Part shown: positions 51,076-59,643 of the stretch, in pieces
Layout: the number at the start of each line of letters is the position of its first letter
Position numbering within the stretch: the first letter of the stretch is position 1
Source: Amycolatopsis benzoatilytica AK 16/65
Lineage (GTDB): Bacteria; Actinomycetota; Actinomycetes; Mycobacteriales; Pseudonocardiaceae
Direction: 5' to 3'
Length of the DNA: 64,000 nt
Assembly: GCF_000383915.1 (NCBI RefSeq)
Contig: NZ_KB912942.1
Coordinates: forward strand, 8,326,470-8,390,469
Notes under the pieces: generated by a model
What the model was told of the DNA's origin: nothing
The model's database searches: none
The model's input: only the letters and a program-made list of their open reading frames with translations
Position numbers and translations under genes: made by a program

Positions 51076-53067
51076 CTACCAGTGGAACCCGCGGGACAGC
51101 CGGGCCAGCGCCATCGCCGCCCTGGACAGGTGTTTCTCGCCCCGGCCGATCTTCAGTTTTCCGCTGCCGCCCGCCGCCGTGGAGTCCGGGAAGATCCGGA
51201 AGCCCTGGTAGGCGATCGCGTCGGTCAGGCCCGGCGTGAGCGTGTAGGCCAGGCCGATCGCCTGGCCGGCGGGCGTGCCGATGTGCTTCGGCCGCTCGAC
51301 GAGCGCCTTCAGCACCATGTCCGCCGCCTGCTCCGGAGATTTGGTCGGGAACGCGTCGTAGATCTTCGTCGGCCGGATCATCGGCGTGCGCACCAGCGGC
51401 ATGTGAATGGTGGTGAAGGTGATCCCGTCGCCGTGCGTTTCGGTCGCCGCGATCCGGGAGAAATAGTCCAGCGCGGCCTTCGACGCGGCGTATGCGGAGA
51501 ACCGAGGCGCGATTCCCTGCACGCCGATCGAGGACACATTCACGATGTGCCCGAATTTCCTCTCCGACATGTGCGGCAGGACCGCCAGGATCAGCCGGAC
51601 CGCGCCGAAGTAGTTGATCGCCATCGCGCGCTCGTAGTCGTGCATCCGGTCGTAGGACAGTTTGATCGAGCGCCGGATGGACCGGCCGGCGTTGTTCACG
51701 AGCATGTCGATCCGGCCGTGCTCGCTGAGCATCGCGTCGACCGCCTTGGTCACCGATTCCTCGTCGGTGAGGTCGGCCGGGTAGACCGACGCGGTGCCGC
51801 CTGCCGCGATGATCTCGTCCCGCACTTCCTCCAGTTCGTGCTGCCGGCGCGCGACCAGCAGCGGGACCCCGCCTTTCGCGGCGACCTTCAGCGCGGTGGC
51901 CCGGCCGATGCCCGACGAAGCGCCGGTGATGATCACCCGGCGTCCGTCCAGTTCGCCGCGCGGGCCGTGCTTGCGGGCCCGGAACGGGTCGAGGTGCTCC
52001 CGCCAGTAGCGCCACAGCGTGGCCGCGTACTCGTCGAGCCGAGGTGCCTCGATGCCGCTGCCGGCGAGCGCCTTGCGCGTCTCCGCGGACGCGAAGACCG
52101 ACGGGAAAGCCATCGTTTCCAGCAGCACCGGAGGAATGCCGAGCCGTTCCAGCACCGCGTCGCGGGCGATGGTGAACCCGGGGATGTGCTCGCTGAGCCT
52201 GACCAGCCCGACGATTCCCTTCGACACCTTTTCGTTCAGCTGCACGGTGATCGTGGGCGCCCCGGCGGCACGGGCGAACGCGTTGTAGACCGACACCACT
52301 GGCTGCGGCTCGGGGTTGACCAGGTGGAAGGCGCGGCCGTCCAGGCCCGGCGTGGTCGCCAGCTCCAGCAGCGCCTTCGCGACGTAGTCGACCGGGACCA
52401 CGTTGGTGTCGCCCAGGTCCGGGCCCGCGGTCGGCAGGTCCGGCAGCCCGGCGAGCCGGCTGATCGCCGGGAAGAGGTAGTACGGGCCGTCGATCTTGTC
52501 CATTTCGCCGGTCTGCGAATCGCCGACCACGACCGCGGGCCGGTACACCCGCCACGGCACCTGGTGCTGCTCCCGGACCAGCTTCTCGGCCTCGAACTTG
52601 GTGCGGTGGTACGGCGTGATCAGCCGCTGGCCCACGTCGAACATGTCCTCGGTGAACAGTCCCTCGTGGTCGCCGGCGACGGCGACCGACGAGACGTGGT
52701 GGAAGCAGCCCGCGCGCAGGTCGGCGGCAAGATCGAGGACGTTCCGCGTACCGTCCACATTGGCCCGGATGCTGGTCTCGTCGTCCGCGGTGAGGTCGTA
52801 GAGCGCGGCCAGGTGCACGACGTGGTCCACGCCGCGCAGCGCTTCGCGGTCCTCTTCGGACACTCCCATCAGCGGTTCGCCGAGATCGCCGGTCACCAGC
52901 TTCACGCGATCCGGGTGCGGCCACCCGTCGACCAGCGCGGCCAGCTTGTTCCGCGAGGACGCGCGGACCACGAGCGTGACCCGTTCCACGTCCGGCCGGG
53001 TGAGCAACCGCCGGGTGACCTGGCGTCCGATCAACCCGGTCGCGCCTGTCACCAAGAACGTCGCCAT
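51076..53067 (-). CDS. Fused NAD-binding reductase and SDR (fatty acyl-CoA reductase-like)
   Basis: 663 residues in two halves. N-terminal extended SDR/NAD_binding_4 domain: TFLVTGATGLIGRQ, HLAALYD, SSVAVAG and PYHRTKFEAEKL, like plant and mycobacterial fatty acyl-CoA reductases. C-terminal classical SDR (about 375-600): VIITGASSGIGRA, LVNNAG, NVSS, YAASK. This layout matches the mycobacterial acyl-CoA reductase (AcrA1/FcrA) type of about 650 residues, which makes fatty alcohol or aldehyde from acyl-CoA, for wax or membrane lipids. ATG 53067 has GGAGGG 8 nt upstream. A palindrome lies about 90 bp upstream. Confidence 0.85.
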   Translation of the reverse strand: MATFLVTGATGLIGRQVTRRLLTRPDVERVTLVVRASSRNKLAALVDGWPHPDRVKLVTGDLGEPLMGVSEEDREALRGVDHVVHLAALYDLTADDETSIRANVDGTRNVLDLAADLRAGCFHHVSSVAVAGDHEGLFTEDMFDVGQRLITPYHRTKFEAEKLVREQHQVPWRVYRPAVVVGDSQTGEMDKIDGPYYLFPAISRLAGLPDLPTAGPDLGDTNVVPVDYVAKALLELATTPGLDGRAFHLVNPEPQPVVSVYNAFARAAGAPTITVQLNEKVSKGIVGLVRLSEHIPGFTIARDAVLERLGIPPVLLETMAFPSVFASAETRKALAGSGIEAPRLDEYAATLWRYWREHLDPFRARKHGPRGELDGRRVIITGASSGIGRATALKVAAKGGVPLLVARRQHELEEVRDEIIAAGGTASVYPADLTDEESVTKAVDAMLSEHGRIDMLVNNAGRSIRRSIKLSYDRMHDYERAMAINYFGAVRLILAVLPHMSERKFGHIVNVSSIGVQGIAPRFSAYAASKAALDYFSRIAATETHGDGITFTTIHMPLVRTPMIRPTKIYDAFPTKSPEQAADMVLKALVERPKHIGTPAGQAIGLAYTLTPGLTDAIAYQGFRIFPDSTAAGGSGKLKIGRGEKHLSRAAMALARLSRGFHW

Positions 53068-53153
53068 TTCCATCACCCTCCGCCGTGCCGCCGCTGGTCC
53101 CAGACGCATTCTGCTGCATCGACGCCGGTCTGACCACAACGGACCAGGGTGAT

Positions 53154-53169
53154 GTTACTCGCAAGTAAC
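53154..53169. promoter_or_regulatory. Palindromic operator upstream of fused reductase gene
   Basis: GTTACT-CGCA-AGTAAC, perfect 6-bp arms with a 4-bp spacer, in the 224-bp gap between the fused reductase and the sigma-factor gene. The style fits a TetR-family regulator, not encoded next to it. Regulator unknown. Confidence 0.6.
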
Positions 53170-53291
53170 TTAGCTTCGCGATCCGATCCGGCAGGCAACG
53201 GCCGCTTTTCGAGTTTCGGAGAGGGCGGAATGCCGGTACCGCGGGGGCACCCGCCGGATCTTTCGTTCTCGAAATGTCTCGCCGGGCGCGG

Positions 53292-54311
53292 CTAGCGGTC
53301 CAGCGGCAGGGTGCGGGGCAGGCCGAAGCGGGGAAGGTGGCTGTTTTCGAAGCGGGTCACCGCGGCGATGCGGTCCGCCGCGAGGGTGAGAACCAGCAAG
53401 CCGGTGGCGCGCCATGCGACCAAACGATGGTCCAGGACGTAGACGCCGAAGGCGGGCTGACCGTTGGAGCGGGTCGCGACCAGCCGGTAACGGGTGATCC
53501 GGTGGAAGACGGCGGCCAGGAGACGGGCAACCGCTTCCCGGCCGAGATACTCGGCCGGCAGCGGCGGCATCGTGAGGCGGACATCGTCGGTGAGCAGCGC
53601 GACCACCCCCTCGACGTCGCCCGATTCGAAGGCTCGGGCCAGGCCGTCTACGAGCTGCCGCTCACCGGGCGAGTCGGGCGGCGGCGGTTGTGTGGCGCGG
53701 AATCCGGACGGCTGTGCGCGGATGCCGGCGCGGGCGCGTTTGAGCGCGCTGGTGACGGATTCTTCAGTGGCGTCCAGGAATTCGGCGACGTCGGCCGCGC
53801 GGTAGCCGAGTACGTCCCGGAGGATGAGCACGGCACGCTGGCGCGGCGGCAACAGCTGAACGGCGGTGACGAACGCCAGCGATATCGCCTGCTTCGACTC
53901 GTAGCGCGCCTCGGGGCCGGGCACCGGGTCAGCAAGCCCGTCGAGCAGCACGTCGGGAAAGGGTTCGAGCCAGCCGATCTCGCCGCGCGCCGACGGTTCG
54001 GGCAGCTCCGACGCGGCCGCACTGGAACCGGGAATCGCAGCGCGCGGCCTCCGGCTGGCGGCTCGCAGCAGCTTGAGGCAGCGGTTCGTCGCGACGCGGT
54101 AAAGCCAAGTTCGCACCGTCGACCGGGCTTCGAACCCGCCGAGCCCTCGCCAGGCGTCAAGCAGCGTCTCCTGCAGGGCGTCCTCGGCGTCGTGCATCGA
54201 ACCGAGGAACCGGTAGCAGTGCACCAGCAGTTCCCGGCGGAACGGTTCGACGAGTTCGCGAAACGCGTCGGCATCGCCGGCCCGGCACCGGGCGATCAGC
54301 TCTGCGGTCAC
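53292..54311 (-). CDS. ECF sigma factor with SnoaL-like C-terminal domain (SigG-like)
   Basis: 339 residues. Sigma region 2 (ELIARCRAGDADAFRELVEP, then DAEDALQETLLDAWRGLGGF and TVRTWLYRVATNRCL) and region 4 (LPPRQRAVLILRDVLGYRAADVAEFL and SVTSALKRARA) are followed by a SnoaL/NTF2-like domain of about 110 residues ending PRTLPLDR. Fused SnoaL domains, as in SigG/SigJ-type ECFs, often replace a separate anti-sigma factor. GTG 54311 has AAAGGA 8 nt upstream. Neighbour on the divergent strand is a RibD/DHFR-like gene. Confidence 0.9.
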   Translation of the reverse strand: MTAELIARCRAGDADAFRELVEPFRRELLVHCYRFLGSMHDAEDALQETLLDAWRGLGGFEARSTVRTWLYRVATNRCLKLLRAASRRPRAAIPGSSAAASELPEPSARGEIGWLEPFPDVLLDGLADPVPGPEARYESKQAISLAFVTAVQLLPPRQRAVLILRDVLGYRAADVAEFLDATEESVTSALKRARAGIRAQPSGFRATQPPPPDSPGERQLVDGLARAFESGDVEGVVALLTDDVRLTMPPLPAEYLGREAVARLLAAVFHRITRYRLVATRSNGQPAFGVYVLDHRLVAWRATGLLVLTLAADRIAAVTRFENSHLPRFGLPRTLPLDR

Positions 54312-54409
54312 CGCATTCGTCCTTTCCGCGCGCCCGGCCGAGCGCCAACGGTTTCGGCGGTGGATCCGGCCGGACAAGCCGTCAAGCAGACCGACCCCGC
54401 GCGCCGGGG

Positions 54410-54437
54410 AAACTGGGCGGTGCGGACCGCCCAGTTT
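54410..54437. other. Strong hairpin in divergent intergenic region
   Basis: Perfect 12-bp arms AAACTGGGCGGT / ACCGCCCAGTTT with a 4-nt GCGG loop. It lies between divergent genes, 99 bp from the sigma-factor start and 50 bp from the RibD/DHFR-like start, so it is an operator or a leader/attenuator element rather than an end-of-gene terminator. Confidence 0.6.
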
Positions 54438-54487
54438 TCGCCGCGCCCCGGATCTGTCTCGGTGACCTCGAACATTAGGAGCACCCC

Positions 54488-55051
54488 ATGGGACAGATCG
54501 TCGTCTTCGAAAACATCACTCTCGACGGTGTCATGCAGGACCCGATCGGCGAGGAGAGCGCCGGCGCGTTCGACTGGCGCGACGGCCTGTCGGCGGCCGC
54601 GAACGAAGAATGGCTCCAACGCATCCTGCACGACACGCGTGGCGTGCAGGCATTGCTGTTCGGCCGCCGCACCTACGAGTTCTTCGCTCCTCGCTACGCC
54701 GAGGGCACCGGCCCGGTCGCGGAACTCGTCAGGGACCTCCCGAAGTACGTCGTGTCCAGTACCTTGACCGACCCGTCCTGGACCAACACCGCCGTGCTCA
54801 ATGGCGACGCGGCTACCGAAGCGGCCAAACTCAAGGCCAACGTCGACGGAACGATCATGATCTGGGCCAGCTCCCTGCTGGTGCGTGAACTGGTCGCACA
54901 CGACCTGGTCGACGAGCTTCGCCTGATCGTCTTTCCGTTGGTGATCGGCCATGGCGCCCGCCTGTTCAGCGATGCCGCGGACGCCAAACGCTGGCGCCTC
55001 GCGGCCGCCGGCACCGTCGAAGACCTCGCCTGTCTCACTTATCGCCGTTGA
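54488..55051 (+). CDS. RibD C-terminal/dihydrofolate reductase-like protein
   Basis: 187 residues of the RibD_C/DHFR-fold family: N-terminal GQIVVFENITLDGVMQDP, the LLFGRRTYEFFAPRY turn and the later LIVFPLVIGHGARLF segment, standard for the small stand-alone members seen widely in actinomycetes. They bind NADPH, but the substrate is usually unknown. Proposed as a reductase of uncertain role; the gene is divergent from the sigma factor. Confidence 0.88.
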   Translation: MGQIVVFENITLDGVMQDPIGEESAGAFDWRDGLSAAANEEWLQRILHDTRGVQALLFGRRTYEFFAPRYAEGTGPVAELVRDLPKYVVSSTLTDPSWTNTAVLNGDAATEAAKLKANVDGTIMIWASSLLVRELVAHDLVDELRLIVFPLVIGHGARLFSDAADAKRWRLAAAGTVEDLACLTYRR

Positions 55052-55052
55052 C

Positions 55053-55111
55053 CCGGCACCGGTGCCGGCACGCACCACCCGGGCGGCGGCGCGGGCCAGC
55101 CGCCGTCCGGG
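55053..55111. terminator. Hairpins between convergent RibD-like and sortase genes
   Basis: A 16-bp self-complementary CCGGCACCGGTGCCGG (55053-55068) and a 12-bp stem CCCGGGCGGCGG / CCGCCGTCCGGG (55078-55111, one mismatch, 10-nt loop) lie between the two convergent genes. Likely bidirectional terminators. Confidence 0.6.
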
Positions 55112-55133
55112 CCAGCGCGGGAATCCCGGCGGC

Positions 55134-55841
55134 TCAGGCCGGATCCGCGATCACGACCCGGTTCTCCTCGTACCCGTCGCTGCCGCCGATCCACCGGCCG
55201 CCGCAGGTCACCAGCACCACCCGGTGCGGGCCGGCCTGGCCGAACAGATCGTCGGCACGGGCGGGCAGGTCGTTCTTGTGCACGGTGACCAGCTGCGAGA
55301 TCCGATACCGGCTCGTCTTGCCCGCCTGGTCCACGATCGTCACCACTCCGCCGATGCGCTCGTTCCACAGCTCCGAGAACGGCCCGGTCGCCCCGCGCCA
55401 GTTCACGTGGCCGGCGAACACACTGGCCCCGCTCGCCGCGTCGAGTTCCGCGCCCCACCAGGCGGCCTGCCCGATGTCCGACGGCACTGGCAGCGTGTTG
55501 CCCGGACCGAGGTCTTGGCGGACCATCGCCGCGGTCCCGCCGCCGGGCAGCCGGAGCGTGCCCGGCGGTTGCGGTCCCGGCGGCGGCTTGGGCCGGTTCT
55601 CCGCCGGTGCCGCGGGCGGCGCCGCTGCCGCCGAAGACGACGGCGCGGAGGACGGACTGCTCGCCGGCGGTGCGGCCGCCGCCTGCTGCGGCGCGGCGCC
55701 CGCGGCGGCGACGGCCGGGGACGCGCTCCCGGCCACCACCGTCGTCGGCGGTGAACTGATCACGACTGTCACGAGCTCCACTGCCAGCACGCTCGCCGCG
55801 CCCAGCATGAACCCGCCGATCAGCCGCCCTTTTCCGGTCAT
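55134..55841 (-). CDS. Class F sortase
   Basis: 235 residues with an N-terminal signal/anchor span (about 7-29), a Ser/Pro/Ala-rich linker and the sortase domain. Catalytic His is in FAGHVNW, Cys in VLVTCGG and Arg in YEENRVVI, as in class F enzymes of actinobacteria. The gene lies 18 bp downstream of the SpaA-like surface protein and is presumably co-transcribed with it, so that protein is the natural substrate candidate, although its own C terminus lacks a recognisable LPxTG-like motif. Confidence 0.9.
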   Translation of the reverse strand: MTGKGRLIGGFMLGAASVLAVELVTVVISSPPTTVVAGSASPAVAAAGAAPQQAAAAPPASSPSSAPSSSAAAAPPAAPAENRPKPPPGPQPPGTLRLPGGGTAAMVRQDLGPGNTLPVPSDIGQAAWWGAELDAASGASVFAGHVNWRGATGPFSELWNERIGGVVTIVDQAGKTSRYRISQLVTVHKNDLPARADDLFGQAGPHRVVLVTCGGRWIGGSDGYEENRVVIADPA

Positions 55842-55859
55842 TGCCCCTGCCGCTTCCGA

Positions 55860-57356
55860 TTACCGCCGGGCCGACCGCCGAGCGGCGAACCCGACCAGGC
55901 CCGAACCGATGAGCACCAGCGCCGCCAAGCCGGCCAGACCCGGCGTGGAGAAGCTCGTCTCGACCGTGCCCCGCGCCACCGTCACCGGCCGGTCGCCGGC
56001 GGGAATGGCATGGGGGACTTCGTTCGGGGTGTTGGCCGCCGTCAGCGCCAGTGTGCCGCCCGGCTGCAGCGACCCGCACGCGGCGGGCGGGTTGTTCGGG
56101 TCGAACGCGTTGGTGTAACCCGGCGGCGCATTCACCTCGACGACGCAGATGTCCTGCGGTGCCAGCAGGTTCTCTACCGCCGCGGTGCCGTTGTCGCCGC
56201 TGGTGGTGACAACGGCGGGCTGCCCGTCCGGCCCGACGAGCGGCTTGCCGTCCTGGCTGGTGGCCGCGCTCTTGCGGTCCTTGCCGGTGATCCGCAGCGT
56301 CGCGCCGCCGATCCCCTTGCCGGTCTTCGCGTCGGTCTTGGTGACCTGAACCTTGCCCGGCTTGGCGACAGCGACCACGCCCTGCGCGGTCAAGGTCTTC
56401 TCGCCGCCGGTGGAAACGACGTTCTGGATGCCGGTGCGGACCGGTTCCTGGACGTAGGGCCGGTCCGCGGGCGCGGACAGCGAGCCGGCCAGCTTCGGCT
56501 GGTCGCCAGTCGGCGAAAGCTTCACCGTGACCGTGCCGTCCGCACCGGTCTTCAGCGTGGTCTCGGACGGGGCGGCCTGCGGTGCCGAGTTGCCGGTCGC
56601 CGAAGCGTCCGGCTGGCCGGTCTTCCCGGACTTGTCGGCCGGGAGGATCGTCGCGGCGGTCGCGGTCAGCTTGACCGGGATGTCGGCGACGCCTTTGCCC
56701 TTGGCGTTCTTGACCTGGAAGGTCCAGGTCGCCGGCTGGCCGAGGTGCTGCGGGTCCTTGGGCGCGGTGACCGAGGCCGTCCACGGTCCGCGGTTGGCCA
56801 CCGCATCCGCGGTCAGCTTGGCGACGTCGTCCTTGGCCTGCTGCGGGAGCCGGTCCAGATGGAACTGCGCGTCGTAGCCGATCTCGTCCGCGGTCAGGTT
56901 CGGGTTGAGGTCGTCGTGCCCGGGCCGGGGAGCCGAGGTCCACGAGTGCAGCAGGTGGGCGAGTGCCGCGGCCTCGTCCGGGTCCTGGGTGTTGCCGTAG
57001 CGCAGCAGCAGGTACGAGATGTTGGCCGCCTGGTCAGTGGGGATCTTGTCGCCCCACTTCGTCAGCAGTTCCTGGCCGGGCTTGTACACCTCGTCCGAAT
57101 TCGGCGCGGTCTTCTGGAAGCTGACGCAGAACACCTGCTTGCCGCCGACGAGGTAGGAACCGAGCCAGTTGCGGCTGGGCGCGTGCGGCGACATCGGCTG
57201 ACCGGGCTTGATTTCGCGGCCGATTCCTTCCTGGACCCCGGATGCGGCGGCCGGGGTCGTCCCGAGTGCGGTTACGGAGAGTGCGCCGAGCAGTGCGGCG
57301 GCGACCAGCCCGGTGGCCGCGCGCCAGCGAGCGCGCGGGCGTGAGATCCACCCCAT
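55860..57356 (-). CDS. SpaA/prealbumin-like surface protein with degenerate thioester domain
   Basis: 498 residues: signal peptide (about 1-38), a thioester-domain-like region with Cys77 (QVFCVSF) but no TQ motif at the matching position (EAAALAHLLHSW, 129-139), an Ig-like segment (WTFQVKNAKGKGVADIPVKL), then a SpaA-type prealbumin fold (VTKTDAKTGKGIGGATLRI...VEVNAPPGYTNAF). It ends in a hydrophobic span and RRSARR, but before it stands FSTPGLAG, not an LPxTG sequence. The adjacent class F sortase implies wall attachment by a noncanonical signal, or anchoring only by the membrane span. Likely an adhesin or a wall-linked stalk. Confidence 0.85.
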   Translation of the reverse strand: MGWISRPRARWRAATGLVAAALLGALSVTALGTTPAAASGVQEGIGREIKPGQPMSPHAPSRNWLGSYLVGGKQVFCVSFQKTAPNSDEVYKPGQELLTKWGDKIPTDQAANISYLLLRYGNTQDPDEAAALAHLLHSWTSAPRPGHDDLNPNLTADEIGYDAQFHLDRLPQQAKDDVAKLTADAVANRGPWTASVTAPKDPQHLGQPATWTFQVKNAKGKGVADIPVKLTATAATILPADKSGKTGQPDASATGNSAPQAAPSETTLKTGADGTVTVKLSPTGDQPKLAGSLSAPADRPYVQEPVRTGIQNVVSTGGEKTLTAQGVVAVAKPGKVQVTKTDAKTGKGIGGATLRITGKDRKSAATSQDGKPLVGPDGQPAVVTTSGDNGTAAVENLLAPQDICVVEVNAPPGYTNAFDPNNPPAACGSLQPGGTLALTAANTPNEVPHAIPAGDRPVTVARGTVETSFSTPGLAGLAALVLIGSGLVGFAARRSARR

Positions 57357-57677
57357 GGTGTGTTGACTCCTTCGATGTGCCTGCTGACGCCGTGAACAGC
57401 GTCACCGCAGTTCACCTGATCGAACAACTCCCCGACACGCGTTCGGTCACTTCCCGGACACGCGTGGTGAAGGGTCTCGGGTCACCCCGTCGGTTGTCTA
57501 GGGACCAACCGGTGACCTTCGGTGAACGGTCGTGATCCGCCTGCCCTACGGTGGGTGGTGCGGGCAGTAGCCCACCCGTGCGGAGGATGGGTAAAATCGT
57601 CTTTACCCGACCGGGAACCAGCAGGCCCGTTCCGGCGTTGAACCCGATGCAAGGTGCCAGTAGGTCCAGGAGGACAG
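57357..57677. other. Divergent intergenic region with repeats and stem-loop
   Basis: 321 bp between the surface protein and the Bax-inhibitor-like gene. Direct repeats GACACGCGT at 57434 and 57457, and an imperfect stem-loop (GGTCACC...GGTTG paired with CAACC-GGTGACC, about 57480-57517). Promoters for both genes are here; no ORF. Confidence 0.55.
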
Positions 57678-58553
57678 GTGCGTTCCAGCAGCAATCCGGC
57701 GTTCCGCAATCTGCCGCGCGGTGCGTCCGCGGCCGGGCAGTACGGCCCGAACGTCGGCTTCAACCAGCCTTATGGCCAGCAAGGGCCCTACGGCCAGCAA
57801 GGGCAGGGCGGCGTGCCGGGCTACGGCCCCGGACAGATGGGCGCTGCCTCCGCCGACCGTCCGATGACCGTCGACGACGTCGTCATCAAGACCGGCCTCT
57901 CCCTGGCCGTCGCGCTCGTCGTCGGCGTCGTGTCCGCGATCTGGGCGCAGAGCCAGCTCGTCCGCGACTCCCTGGGCCGGCTTTCGCCCAGCGGCGCGCT
58001 TCTCGGCGCCCTGCTCGGCGGACTCGTGGTGGGTCTCGTCGTGTCGCTGGTGATCATCTTCCGGCAGAAGCCGAGCGGACCGCTCACGCTGGTCTACTCC
58101 GGGGCCGAAGGTCTCTTCCTCGGTGCGCTGAGCGGCATGTTCGAGCTGTTCCTGCCGGGCATCGCGCTGCAGGCGCTGATCGGCACCGCCGGCGTGTTCG
58201 TCGCGATGCTGGTGGTCTACAAGACCGGCGCGGTCAAGGTCACCCCGAAGCTGACCAAGTGGATCGTCGGCGCGATCGCCGGCGCGGCCATCCTGATGCT
58301 GGTCAACCTGGTCACCGCGGTGTTCTTCGACTTCAACCCGCTGCGCGGCGGCGGCCCGCTGTCGATCGTCTTCAGCCTGGTCGTCATCGGCATCGCCGCG
58401 TTCAGCTTCCTGCTGGACTTCGACCAGGCCGACCGGATGATCCGGGCCGGAATGCCGTCGAAGTGGGCCTGGTACGCCGCGTTCGGCCTGATGACCACGC
58501 TGGTCTGGCTGTACCTGGAGATCCTGCGACTGTTGTCCTACCTACGCGACTGA
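57678..58553 (+). CDS. Bax inhibitor-1/YccA-like membrane protein
   Basis: 291 residues: a Gly/Gln/Pro-rich cytosolic tail of about 60 (GPYGQQGPYGQQGQGGVPGY), then about six or seven spans with LTLVYSGAEGLFLGALSGMFE and the central SFLLDFDQADRMIRAGMPSK loop, as in the BI-1 (TMBIM/YccA) family. The family is linked to ion or pH-dependent leak and protease regulation in membranes. AGGAGG lies 6 nt before GTG 57678. A clear rho-independent hairpin follows. Confidence 0.85.
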   Translation: MRSSSNPAFRNLPRGASAAGQYGPNVGFNQPYGQQGPYGQQGQGGVPGYGPGQMGAASADRPMTVDDVVIKTGLSLAVALVVGVVSAIWAQSQLVRDSLGRLSPSGALLGALLGGLVVGLVVSLVIIFRQKPSGPLTLVYSGAEGLFLGALSGMFELFLPGIALQALIGTAGVFVAMLVVYKTGAVKVTPKLTKWIVGAIAGAAILMLVNLVTAVFFDFNPLRGGGPLSIVFSLVVIGIAAFSFLLDFDQADRMIRAGMPSKWAWYAAFGLMTTLVWLYLEILRLLSYLRD

Positions 58554-58572
58554 CTTTCGCGCAGGTTGCCGG

Positions 58573-58608
58573 GAAAAGGCGCTCCGTGATCAAACGGGGC
58601 GCCTTTTC
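58573..58608 (+). terminator. Rho-independent terminator
   Basis: GAAAAGGCGCTCCGT pairs with ACGGGGCGCCTTTTC around an GATCAA-type loop, with a T-rich 3' end. 20 bp after the Bax-inhibitor-like gene. Confidence 0.85.
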
Positions 58609-58709
58609 TGTCGGTTATTAACCCTTTCAGGGGTACTGCTCACTGCCTTTGATCACCCTGAGTGTTTGATGTCCGGGTCTGATCCGTCCGCACCCTTTGC
58701 GAGGCAACA

Positions 58710-59450
58710 GTGAGCGTTCCCCCTCCGGCCCCTGGGGGCCAGCCGCCGGTGGGCCCGTCCGACCCGTACGGCACACCGGGCCAGCCCGGACCGGCCGGAT
58801 ACGGCCAGCCGATGCCCGGCGGTGCGCCGTACCCCGGCCAGCCCTACCCCGGCCAGCCGAACGGTGGACCGCAGCCCGGCCAGCCGCCGTTCGACGGCCA
58901 GCCGGTCCCTCCGCCGGGGCAGACCGTCTTCCCGGCGCCGGCACCGAAGTCGAAGATGCGGTTCGTCCGGCTCGGTCTGGTGCTGCTGCTCGTCATCGGC
59001 GGCATCGTCGCCGGGATCGTCAGCTTCACCACCTCGCCCGACTACGCCAACGCCGGCGAATGCCTGAAGATCACCGAGTTCAAGCAGGGCGCGAACCCGG
59101 ACAAGGTCGACTGCGGGGATCCGAGCGCGAACGTCAAGATCGGCGTCCGGGTCGAGGGCAAGAGCGACACCTGCCCGGCGGGCAATTACGACCGGTACCA
59201 GGTCAGTGGCGGGAAGGACTACCTGCTCTGCCTGATGCTGAACGTCAAGCAGGGCGACTGCCTCAAGAACGTCAAGTCCGACACCGCCGGCTACCAGAAG
59301 GTGTCCTGCACCGACCCGGCCGCGGAGGCGGAGATCCTGAAGGTGATCGACGGCAAAGCCGACGAGCAAGCCTGTGCGGGCACCGACGCTAGCGGTGGTC
59401 TCACCTACGCCGAGCCGAAGACGACCATCTGCGTGAAGCTCAAGAACTGA
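58710..59450 (+). CDS. Pro/Gly-rich membrane-anchored protein (LppU/SCO3897-like)
   Basis: 246 residues: Pro/Gly/Gln-rich cytosolic region (1-80), one span (about 85-107, LGLVLLLVIGGIVAGIVSF), and an extracytoplasmic domain with about eight Cys (GECLKI, KVDCGDP, CPAGNYDRYQ, LLCLMLN, QGDCLKN, KVSCTDP). This is the LppU/SCO3897 family of actinomycete membrane proteins of unknown function. GTG start at 58710. A paralogue at 59644 follows after a terminator array, so it is a local duplication. Confidence 0.85.
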   Translation: MSVPPPAPGGQPPVGPSDPYGTPGQPGPAGYGQPMPGGAPYPGQPYPGQPNGGPQPGQPPFDGQPVPPPGQTVFPAPAPKSKMRFVRLGLVLLLVIGGIVAGIVSFTTSPDYANAGECLKITEFKQGANPDKVDCGDPSANVKIGVRVEGKSDTCPAGNYDRYQVSGGKDYLLCLMLNVKQGDCLKNVKSDTAGYQKVSCTDPAAEAEILKVIDGKADEQACAGTDASGGLTYAEPKTTICVKLKN

Positions 59451-59464
59451 CCGAGAGCCGAAGG

Positions 59465-59562
59465 AGGCGCTCCGCCATCGGCGGGGCGCCTTTTTCGCGC
59501 TCCGCCACCGGGCGGGGGCACCTTCTTTTCGCGCTCCACGACCGGCGGAGTGCCTCCTTTTC
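59465..59562 (+). terminator. Terminator array of three tandem copies
   Basis: A clear terminator (GGCGCTCCGCC paired with GGCGGGGCGCC, then TTTTT at 59465-59495) is followed by two degraded copies at 59497-59530 and 59531-59562 with the same GCGCTCC...CTTTTC pattern. It separates two paralogous genes. Reads as tandem duplication of one terminator. Confidence 0.8.
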
Positions 59563-59643
59563 GCGCGGAAGCTCTGCGCGTCGCCGCTCCGGTCGTGTTG
59601 GATGTCCGGGTCGGAATTTTCCTTCGGAGTTGCGAGGTACTCA

